From positions 1 through 33,706 of the forward strand of contig NW_023365735.1 of NCBI RefSeq assembly GCF_000003815.2: a DNA stretch of 33,706 bases, read 5' to 3'. Every line of letters starts with the position of its first letter. Within the stretch, counting starts at the first letter, position 1. The stretch comes from Branchiostoma floridae. Taxonomy: Eukaryota; Chordata; Leptocardii; Amphioxiformes; Branchiostomatidae. The translations under genes and the position numbers were made by a program. The notes below the pieces were generated by a model. That model was not told the DNA's origin and ran no database searches. It was given only the letters and a program-made list of their open reading frames with translations. Shown piece by piece: positions 9,853-19,600 of this stretch.

Positions 9853-11313
9853 ACATTATTGTAAGGCAATTTAAATTGTAAAGAGTTAGCTTTAAAAAAA
9901 TCATGTTACCAAGGAGTTGCCAAGCAGATCTTTTGGTGGTAGTTTGTATCCATGGGCTGGTACTATGTTTCTACCTGAGGTTTTGCTTGGATATTAGTTG
10001 ACATTTCCAAACTTTTAAAGGCTCTGCTCTAAAACCTAATGTAATGCTACTAAGACTTGCATCTACTGTAAGTTATGTTATTCGAATTTTTGAGGCAATG
10101 ACCAAAAACCTTGATACTGGAGGATTTTATAAGTAGCATGCTTTTATTCCTGTTATTTCTCTTTCTGTAACATTGAAGATTATCACAAGGGAAGGTTCAT
10201 GAGTAGGGGAAACCATGCTGCTTTGATGGAGGGCTATTATTGTTTGTTCAGACATAGTACAGTTAAGGAGGTTAAACATGAACAAGTGCATCTTTTACCA
10301 TGTGTCAAGATTCTACATGAGAGACTTTAATGGTAACAGTACTTCCAAGTATGATACGAACTTACTATTACATGTATAAGAAAATTGTACATTTTTCTAT
10401 ACATGGTCCCATGGATATTATAGCACACAACTGGAGAGTATTTTTGTTTACAACTATTGTTTGACTGGCCATACCAAAAAATTTCTTGCAAAGGAAGTGG
10501 ATGAAACCTGGATGGTGTCAAGTGTCCTATTGACTTCAGTATTCTGGCTCTAACAATTTTATCATCTTGGTTATCATTTTGTCCCAACAGACAAGTAAGT
10601 TTGTTGAACTGACCTAAGATACATTCATTCCACATTAAGGACCATTTGAGATTATAACATTTAGCAAAAGTTTTCTGATAGTTATGGAAAGTAATGTACA
10701 TTAATTGTAATAAAACGTCCATCCATCAGGCAAGTACTTTCAAATGATCTTTTAATTTGTGAGATATGTTATCAGACTATTTAAGGTAGTACATTCCTAC
10801 ACTGTACATGTACTTTATACAATGTACTTGAAAAATCACTTTTTCGATGTTATGCCTACTGAGACCTTTGAATGTCAATATAGAAACATTGACCAAATAA
10901 ACAACTTCAAGGTTGGTAAAGTTTACAGTTTTTCTTCACCTCTTTTTTCATAAAAACATATCTTATAGACTTACAATCATCAATACAAGAATACAGCTAC
11001 CTAACAGTAGGTGTGCCTATAACTTGGTTGCCAATGAAAGTTTTGCAGTCTTTTGACCAGCCTAGACCCAAATAGAATAAACATGACATAGTTTCTAGTG
11101 GGCAAATTGGATTGTAGTTTTTTTTTTCTATTCTATCCATTATTTTCAAGTCCACAACACTCGTATGAAGACTGTGTCATATGTACAGGTTACTTTGTGG
11201 GGCAATGACTCCAATCAGAAATAGATCTATTGATACATCTAATTGAATAAACTGCACAGAGTTGGGAAATTGAGTAGATGTTTCGTACAAAGTTTACTTA
11301 TAGGACTACCGTG
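9853..11313. other. Intergenic region between convergent ZMPSTE24 and PSMG1
   Basis: AT-rich sequence expected to hold both 3' UTRs and polyadenylation sites. Plus-strand AATAAA-type hexamers occur near 10709, 10893, 11077 and 11247. A 131-codon minus-strand open frame at 10327-10722 has no recognisable features. A degenerate copy of the PSMG1 stop region is at 11173-11200. Confidence 0.6.
11173..11200 (-). repeat. Degenerate copy of the PSMG1 stop-codon region
   Basis: gtgtcatatgtacaggttac differs at few positions from the parent at 11311-11330, which encodes the last PSMG1 residues and TGA. The offset is 138 bp downstream in the gene's sense. Confidence 0.65.
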
Positions 11314-14300
11314 TCATGTGTACAGGTTATTCTGCAGGGCTCTCAGCTCCACCAGTTTCCTGAGGGTGATGTCTGCATGTGGGTTCTCCTGAAAGAAACA
11401 ACACTAGTTATAAAATTACTCCTTTAGTTGTACAAAAACTGGTGTGTTAAGTAATGAGTAATAATTCTTTGGATGCAAGATGCTTGCATTTCATGTGGTA
11501 GGTTTGTAGTTTTGACTCTCAGACTACCGTTAAGCCATACCAAGACATACCCCTGTACCAACAAACCAAACATTAAGACACTAAACAAACCAAATAGTGA
11601 GACGATTCATCCAGGCATTCTTGAGTCAATGACACACACCCTAAAAACCTGATGTTAAAGATAAAAATCTCCCAAACAGCTAAAAAGATGACAAAACCAG
11701 CCAGAGCCCAACCTCTGCTTGCACTTGGAGAGTATATAGGCTCTCTCTCTCTGTCAGACTTACTGACAGAGAGAGAATTGACGCCATACTAAGTACAGTT
11801 TGAATCCTCCGAAGACCATGTTGGCGGGTAATTGAATTAAGCAGTAGCATCTTCATGTGGTTTGTTTGTTAATAGACAATATGATGACATCAAATGGAAA
11901 GTTGTATGCAAGTTGAACATAGCAAGAATCAGCTCTTACCTGTACGATGTCCCTGAAAGGTGTGCCCTTCAGCACAGGTAGGAAGGCCTTGATAGCAGGT
12001 ATCTCCACATAGATGGAGTCAGAGTAGCACATGTACAACACAGCTGGGACCCGGTACACCTGGCAATGGGTCAGCACTGCAAGGAGAAAATAGAAAAATA
12101 TAAATCGGTCCAATGTCCAATTTTACCCAGAGCTATAAATAAATAAAGAAATCTTTACATAGATGGAGTCAGAGTAGCACATGTACAACACAGCAGGCAC
12201 CCTGTACACCTGACAGTGGGTAAGCACTGGAGGGGGAAAACAGAAAAATATAAATCAGTTTTATTTTACCCAGACCAGAGCTATTTTCCTACAGGAATCT
12301 CCACATAGATGGAGTCAGAGTAGCACATGTACAACACAACAGGGACACGGTACACCTGACAATGGGTCAGCACTGGAAGGAGAGGCAGACAAAACGTAAA
12401 AATGCATGTCAGTCCAGTGTTATCGTGTTATTATGCTATTTTTCTAATGGTCATAATAAGGACAGATAACATGTTCAGGCTTCATATACAGCATGCAATG
12501 GCAAATTCCTCTACTGTTTTCAATATATTTATTGCCACCGTTGGTCAAAATTGACCTACACCATCAGCTATATATAATGGCTAAACTGCTCAATACTGCA
12601 GATTTGCCTTTCTTCTGTGCTGCACATCAGTTTAGCTTCACCTGATTTTATTTGCTTAGACAGCGTCCATCAAAATTTGGATTTGTCATTTGCAAGGTCC
12701 TCTCATTGCTCCAGTTAATAACTACAATCAATATAGTTATATGCACATTAGATCTCAGCTTATGTACAAGACAGTCACTCAGTGGGTCAAAGCACTACAG
12801 GACAAGGGCCATCCCGGCCACTTAACGAACTCTAGCTCCTCAGTGACACTCTTACTATTACATGTATTGCCTCCTCATGGTGACTTACGAACTCGTTGTT
12901 ACAATTTTGTTATGTTGACATTTTAAAAGCCTATGTAAAGTCTAAGCCTGTGAATAGCAGATTTCTTTGAACATAACAAATTTGTAGTACTTCGAAATTG
13001 TATTTTAACTAGAAACTATTGTCATGACTGATCCATTGTTTTAACGTCGTTAAGTTAATTCTCGTAAATGCTAATTCTTGTACAGTCAAACCTGCCCAAG
13101 ACGACCACCCGGGGGACCGGGAAAAAACGGTCGATTTGGACAGGTGGTCGCTAAGAAGAGTATCGTCTCAAAACATTCCCGATGCAAAGTATAAATGGTT
13201 GCCGTTGTGTTTAATGGCAAATAGCAAGCACACTGCACGCACGCAAAGAAGCAAGGTCTTCAATGTCAAATACAACACGCACACTGTAAACTGTAAATTT
13301 AACCCCAAAATCCGACGCAAACTGGCTGATTTCGGAACAAAATCGCGCTAATTATCATAAAAAATCGATGAAAACCTCAATCTTGAAAATGATGCGGTCG
13401 TTATAGGTCCCAATTTGGGCCGGTCGCGGTCGCGTTGGCCAGGTGGTCGTTGAGAAAAGGTCGCTTAATGCTTACGTCAATGGGAAAATAAATCGGGACC
13501 GAGAAAAAGCGGTCGAAATGGCCAGGTGGTCGCTGAGAAGAGGTGGTCGCTCGGGCAGGTTTGACTGTATTTTTAAAATGGAACATGATTGTAATGTCCT
13601 CGCAATTCAGCCTCCTTGGGTACCAGGAGGACTGTTATGTACTACTCAGTACAGTCTAGGTTTCAAACTGTCAACCCTTTGGTACAAAGGTTTGCCACAG
13701 GACAACCTACACCGCATTCTGCAGGGTAGCTGACACTTAAAGCTAAACCTCACCTGAGGCCGGCAGCCCCTTGGCTGTGTTGGGCTGCTCCAGGTACGGA
13801 CAGACAGGCTTCCCGTGGAACTGGTTTGTCTTCAGTCCGCGCAGAAACGGGACCGTGACGTCCGACAGCGACACGGAGCTGCGGAACTCGCTGACTGGCG
13901 CGCTGGCCAGGATCCCGACATACGTGTTGTGGATGTTGATACAGGAGAATAACTGGAAGAAAATACAAGAATTTAACCGGAGGAAAATTGATATTTCAAA
14001 ACAGAAACCAAAATAGCCAGAGAGTCAGCCATGTTAGCTTTAATGTGCTCTTTCACTAGTTTCAGTTCCTTTTTGGGCCAAAAACAAGGGAATAAGAGAG
14101 CGTACTAAAGCTAAGCAAGGCTGGCATCCAGGCTACTGGCTAGAACCATGACTCAACAGTTATTCATTAACTGTTTGCAAATTCCTTTAATTCAATATGT
14201 CATATGACACACAAGAAAAGACATAGACAGACATCACTCTCATTCACTCACTATGTGGTTTATTGCCTGGTGTTTTCTGTTAGGTGAGGGTTAAACTTGC

Positions 14301-16347
14301 TTGCACAGAGATATAAAGGAAAACAAATTCCTAGTAATATTTCAAAACAAAAGCCGTTTTATAGGTGAGGGCTAGACATGCTTGCACAGAGATATAAAGG
14401 AAAACAAATTCCTAGTAATATTTCAAAACAAAAGCCGTTTTATAGGTGAGGGTTAGACATGCTTGTGCATTTAGATGGAAAGGAAAACAAATTCCTAGTG
14501 ACATTTCAAAACAAAAGCCTTCTTTTCTGTTACTTTGTAAATCTGCCCACTGACCTGTTGAGTCCATGAGAACATCATCTCAGGTGGTATGTCAACGTTA
14601 CACTGACACACGATGACACTGGGCGCCGACTTCAGTCTGTGCAGGAAGCAGGTGGCGTCCGCAGGTGAGGTCTGCTCAAAGGTGTTACAGGTGTCCTCTG
14701 ACAGACCACTTCCGATCATTCCAAGGATCTCTGTCTCTTGGTGTAGCAGGTATGTGTGGATAAATCCTACAACAGAACACAAAACACAGGTGTAAGAAAC
14801 AGGTGACATCAGCAGGTGAGGTCTGTTCAAAGGTGTTACAGGTGTTTTCTGATAGACCACTTCCGATCAAACCTAGGATCTCTGTTTCCTGGTGTAGCAG
14901 GTAGGTGTGGATAAATCCTACATCAGAAAGAAAAACACAGGTGTAAGAAGCAGGTGAGGACTGATCAAAGGTGCTACATGTGTTTTCTGACGAGACCACT
15001 GCAGATCATTCCAAGTATTTCTGTCTCTTGATGTAGCAGGTATGTGTGGATGAAACCTATAGAAGAACACAAAACACAGGTGTAAGAAACAGGTGACATC
15101 AACAGGTGAGGTCTGTTCAAAGGTTTTACAGGTGTCCTCCGACAGACCGCTGCCGATCATTCCAAGGATCTCAGTCTCCTGATGTACATGTAGCAGGTAT
15201 GTGTGGATAAATCCTGAAAATGTAAGGCAAATCTTGAAAGATAACCTAACATACTACTTAATAAAACTAAATATTATCATAGATCTCAAAAGGAAATTTT
15301 ATTGATTCAGCAAGATTGAAAGGCATTATTAAGGAATTCCCTTTTAAGGTACAAGAAAAACTGACATTTCTGTCTCAAAACCTACTTTTCTGCTTTATTA
15401 TATTTATATCTCTTATCATTATAGCATACAACATTATAGCAGTTGTGTCAGTTTAGGAACAATTGAGACAAAGTTGCAGCCCATTACCTGTTGCCACTGG
15501 CCCGATTGCCACAATGAGAGCCGAACACTCGATACAGTCGTTGGGAGATTCGCTGATCTCCTGTTTCGCCTGGGTTGACCATCTCAGCACGGCTGACGGA
15601 CTGGGGGAGGAGACACAAAAACAGCTTTCAAGCCATGGATGATAGACACTTGTGTGGCCAACTGCATGTTTTTGCCGAATAGCTCCTCTGGCATGCATAT
15701 TATCTGTCTACTTCAGTACTTGGCCAATTCTTACTACTAGAATTTTCCAGCAACTTGTGGTGTATGTTCTGAAAATATCCGAAATCGGATGTAATGGTCA
15801 GGAAAATATTATTTTGCATCTGGGTATTTTGATGTCTAACATTTTGAATAGATTTCAAGGCATTTTCATGATAATGGAGACATTTTCTGCACTAGTTTTT
15901 TAACAAGACCAAAGGATCTTGACATGCACATTAGGATCGACAGGAGGCGCTTTTGTATTTCAAAACTCATATGTTGTTGTATAAGTTGTAACGTTAACGC
16001 ACCAACTTCAAGGAACTACTGCCAAACATTTAAGTGCCCTCTTAAGTAACCACGGTATATAACTGGTAAGTGGTTACACAAAGTGACACATGAAGTGTCA
16101 ACAAACACCCAAAACAGAACACATGTGCACCATGACTTGCAAGGTGTATCAGTCACCATAGTTCACCTCTCGTATTTCTGCTTCAGATTAAAAATCAAAG
16201 TATCTATGGACAATCCAAGACGGACGATGTCTTCTCTACACTCTACCTGGGCTTCTGACTTGCTTCCTCTTCTTCTTCTTCGTCGTCAACCGCTCTAGAA
16301 GACGCCAAAACAAGATCTCCGTATCCACAACCAAGAGGTGCTGCCAT
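11314..16347 (-). CDS. PSMG1: Proteasome assembly chaperone 1
   Basis: PAC1, which with PAC2 (PSMG2) guides assembly of the 20S proteasome alpha-ring and keeps half-rings from dimerising. Six exons in minus orientation: 16247-16347 (ATG), 15488-15600, 14555-14766, 13754-13952, 11940-12076 and 11314-11388 (TGA). Phases match at every junction, giving 278 residues; human PAC1 has 288. Recognisable blocks are the Glu-rich N-terminus (DDEEEEEE), LIVAIGPVATGF, FLHRLKSAPSVIVCQC, VPFLRGLKT, CPYLEQPN, LTHCQVYRVPAVLYMCYSD and the C-terminal NNLYT. The final L-Y-T fits the hydrophobic-Tyr-X tail by which this chaperone docks into alpha-ring pockets. The gene is convergent with ZMPSTE24 and head to head with MTF1. 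Exons 3, 5 and 6 all have partial tandem copies next to them. Confidence 0.96.
11745..11776. repeat. Short hairpin with CT/GA arms
   Basis: ctctctctgtcag and ctgacagagagag are separated by five bases, in the last PSMG1 intron. Confidence 0.7.
12157..12385 (-). repeat. Two tandem acceptor-side copies of PSMG1 exon 5
   Basis: Upstream (in the gene's sense) of the true exon 5 (acceptor AG at 12078-12077) lie two copies with acceptor AGs at 12228-12227 and 12374-12373, offsets 150 and 146 bp. Both retain the frame VLTHCQVYRVP...CYSDSIYV with mostly silent or conservative changes. Neither includes the exon's 5' splice site; the reading frame ends shortly after the breakpoint. If spliced in they would add about 25-30 codons and then a stop. 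Confidence 0.93.
12390..13080. other. PSMG1 intron sequence without recognised features
   Basis: AT-rich intron sequence. A 78-codon plus-strand frame at 12690 has no recognisable motif. Confidence 0.5.
13083..13567. mobile_element. TA-flanked MITE, CAGTCAAACCTG ends
   Basis: The left end CAGTCAAACCTGCCC and right end GGGCAGGTTTGACTG are perfect 15-bp inverted repeats, flanked on both sides by TA (13081-13082 and 13568-13569). Subterminal repeats of ggtggtcg/cgaccacc continue inward. No transposase. TA duplication suggests a Tc1/mariner-like mobilising enzyme. Related ends (CAGTGAAACCTG) occur at 26908 and 28841. Confidence 0.85.
14281..14521. repeat. 81-bp unit repeated three times in PSMG1 intron
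   Basis: Units start at 14281, 14362 and 14443 (taggtgaggg...). The first two are nearly identical; the third has diverged in its middle. The array ends 34 bases before the exon 3 donor and contains no exon sequence. Confidence 0.95.
14790..15213 (-). repeat. Three tandem acceptor-side copies of PSMG1 exon 3
   Basis: The true exon 3 starts at 14766. Copies start at 14917, 15056 and 15213, each after an AG acceptor, with offsets 151, 139 and 157 bp. They encode variants of FIHTYLLHQETEILG...EQTSP and break off after the codons for CFLH, before the exon's donor. The outermost copy is close to intact in sequence and frame and has a good acceptor (cattttcag), so it could compete for splicing. 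Confidence 0.93.
15601..16246. other. PSMG1 intron 1
   Basis: No exon, repeat or RNA gene recognised. The next intron, 14767-15487, beyond the exon-3 copies (15220-15480) is likewise featureless. Confidence 0.5.
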
Positions 16348-16688
16348 CTTGATGACCTCTAACCTTTAGACTGTACCATTGCGTCAAAAGGGGTATCTTG
16401 TAGAAAATGGTACCGCCTTTTGCCGCCGACACCAATGTCTTTTGCACACGGATCTATTTGGCAAAATATGCCCTTAGCGTTTCGAGAGTGACTGTCAGTT
16501 TTTTTCCAAACTTTCTTTCAAGGTACATTTCCGATGAAAACTTTGCAGTTCGATTTTCAAAATGCACTGGAAAGAGAGGTGAGATTGTTGGAAGGAATGT
16601 AACGCTTGCATCTGTGAGTATTTTTATGAGCACTCCTGCACACCCCTTGTTGTTTGTCAAAGTAACCTGACCCTGCCTGGAACACAAG
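16348..16688. promoter_or_regulatory. Bidirectional promoter region of PSMG1 and MTF1
   Basis: The start codons of the two divergent genes are 341 bp apart, so the promoter elements and both 5' UTRs must fit here. Two copies of the metal response element core TGCRCNC are present as TGCACAC at 16443-16449 (followed by GG, as in stronger sites) and 16637-16643. Both start codons are embedded in CAAGATGGC, a YY1-like motif (16340-16350 on the minus strand, 16685-16693 on the plus strand). No TATA box is evident. Confidence 0.65.
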
Positions 16689-19600
16689 ATGGCGACCGAA
16701 CCGAGGTTGGAGGAGAAAACTTTCGAGGACGAAACCTCGCAGGATTCCTTCCAAACGGACCAGAACGGCAACACGGGAGGCAATGGACTTGGCGAGGACG
16801 ATGAGGCGTTCGCAAACGATAGTTTCATCCACCCAGGGTTCGATAGGACCTCCATTTTCATCGAGGGCGCGTCGGACTCCGAGTGTGGAGATGGCAAAGA
16901 TGGAAGCTCGCACGGACACTCGGACATGGGTGACGACAACTCTGCACAGGGGTACATCCACCACACCATATCTCCCGATCAGATCACCTTCTCTATCACC
17001 CCGGGGCGGTGTAACATGCCCGATCCCACCAACATTGACCACGCTACGCTAACGCTAGAGACCGAATGTCCCACCACAAACAGTAAGGAAGTGAAGAGGT
17101 ACCGCTGTACGTACTCCGATTGTAACCGTTCTTACAGTACCGCTGGAAACCTTAAGACACACCAGAAGACGCACACCAAGGACTACACGTTCGTTTGTAA
17201 GCAGCAAGGTTGTGGCAAGGCCTTCTTAACGTCTTATAGTCTTAAGATTCACGTCAGGGTCCATACGAAGGAGCGGCCGTACAGTTGTGATGCAGCGGAC
17301 TGTGAAAAATCCTTCAACACGTTATACAGGTATGTACCTTCTATTACATAACATTGAGTCACGGTTATGTAATCAATAGCGTAGAAACGACATGTTTTTT
17401 GATAATGCTCCTATAAGCCCTTTCACAGAGGTCAGGGCGCTTGTGCGGCGACAGGATTTCTAGGTACATCGTCAAAAGTAAAGGCCCACTAATAATAATA
17501 AAAGAAAAATAACGACTGGACGTTGTTATTCAAATCGAAACAGTGGTCAAGACAAGGACTGTTTTCTTTTTTGAGGCCCTTACCTTTGAGTCTTGTCATA
17601 TTACCAAGGATAAGCCTTCTCACATTAGTTAGGACGCATGTGCGTGCAGTAATATGTCAAAGAGTAAGGCACACAAAAAGTAAACAAAATCCGTCTGGAC
17701 ATTGTTATGCAAATCGAAACGGGGGTCGAGACAAGAACTGTACCTAGAAGACCTTTGAGTCTTGACATACGAAGAATTCCTGTTGCCACGCATGCATTCT
17801 GATCTCTGCTGTGAGAGGGCTTATTCTATTTTTGGTTCATTTCCATGTGATTTGTAAGGTTTTGATATCTGCTTCAATGTTGATGATGATGGCTGCTTCT
17901 TCGTGTCCGAAGATCATTGGGAAGGTTGTCCTCGGTCTCCCCTGCACGCTCTCATGTGGCTATATAGTCCAATCCTCGATCCGCACCTCCTGGTGCAGGA
18001 TGGGCAAATGAAGCCCTGTGCAGATGGCGGCTGGTCGGCCACAGCTTTCCTTCGTCTTCTCCTCTCCTCTGCTCTCTCTCTTCGAGCTGCCTCGAAGCTT
18101 TCAGCTCCTCTCTTGCATGCAGCTTTCCAGGCTTTTCTGTCTGTGGCAATATTTTCCCATTCCCTGACTGGGATGCCGGCTGAGCTGAGCTGGTGTTTCA
18201 GTTGGTCCTTGTAGCGTTTCCTGGGAGCTCCTCTGTCACGCTTGCCCTGGCACAGCTCTCCATAGAAGACAGCTTTGGGCATTCTGGAGTCCTCCATTCG
18301 TGACAGGTGGCCAGCCCAGCGTAGCTGCTTTGACATCAGCATTGTCTCTATGCTTGGAAGGTTGGCTCTCCCTAAGACTTCGTTGTTCGTTACATAGTCT
18401 TGCCACTTAATACCCATGATGCACCGCAGACAACGCTTCAGCAGGCGGGCTAAACCACGTTGAGGGGGCACGGACAAGGACAGTCCTTAAAACCTACAGC
18501 TCCGAGGTCGCCACAGCCGTCTTAGTCTACTGAGCCACTGTAGAAGGATGCGGAGCCTAAGGAGTGGAGTTGGTGCCAGCAGAAGCTGGCTGCGCGAACC
18601 AACCTTCACTATAAACCCACGCAGCGCAGGCGGGAAGGAAGTCCTACAGCGATGGAGAAGGGGCGGAACGACAGGTACTAGATGGTACTGGGAGTCGCAG
18701 TTTCAACTCTGCATGTAGGCGGCTCGGGAACATGGGTCGCTTGTTTGCTGACTGAGGCAACAGCAACATTCGGCAGCGCCTCGAGCGACCAAGCAGCCCT
18801 CTTTAGCAGTGTTTCCGCCAGACCGCAGCTGGGAGGCCGTCCACCTTGGGGCGCGAAAACCGCGAACATTAAATTTAATTGCAAAACCGCGAACATTAAA
18901 TTTAATTGTAAAACCGCGAAAATTAAAGTTAATTGTAAAATCGCGAAAATTAAAGTTAATGGTTAACTGTCGCAAGAAAAAACAAAACAACTAACGTCCG
19001 ATTAAGTTCAGTGCCGAAGTGTTATGATCTGTGCCGCGTACCGGTATGCCGCACCGAACGGGTACTACGACTTTTAAAAAGTTCTAGAAACGGTTCTTGG
19101 GCTTTCAAAAAAGAAATAGCATTTGTATATATTCTCTTTTATGTTGTAGTATACTTATAAATCATCTAAAACCTTCCATAGATCGAGAAATTTGCGTTCA
19201 GAAATGACGAAAATATCGTCGATCAGCGACAGTGAGCGTAATGGCGGCCGAAATCCCGCAATCTCACGTGGTGACTTCTCGCGAGATCTGGGAAAGCTAG
19301 CGACGTCACGGGAAACTAGCGCTGTGATTGGCTAGGATACACAACAACTACCGACCGCCATTTTTGATGCGTATTTATCCCGAAAATTTCTGCCGTTTTC
19401 GGAGATTTTGCGGGCTCAAAACTCATATAAAAAGGAACCAAAGTTATACTTGATGTTTTTTACGTCCATCACCTCTGATGTGAACACTTTATTTTTCCGC
19501 TGTGTTGCCGATAACGAACTTGAAAGAGGTCTTGGATTTCCCGTGCCAAGCACCCGGTGGGCACATGTTTCTGGTCATCGTGTTTTGTTTTGTTTACGAT

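Noticed and set aside
10327-10722. 131-codon minus-strand open frame
   Set aside because: No domain, no splice context and AT-rich composition; it lies in the 3' region between convergent genes.
14495-15160. Minus-strand frames joining several FIHTYLLHQ copies as one repeated protein
   Set aside because: The frames cross introns and tandem copies; splice phases support only the copy starting at 14766 as the normal exon.
16454-17042. Long minus-strand frames opposite the MTF1 first exon
   Set aside because: They are shadows of the MTF1 coding exon and its upstream region.
18682-18994. Open frames with repeated KTANIKFNC or KPRTLNLI peptides
   Set aside because: They come from the 27-bp tandem repeat, whose length is a multiple of three, inside a non-coding hAT element.
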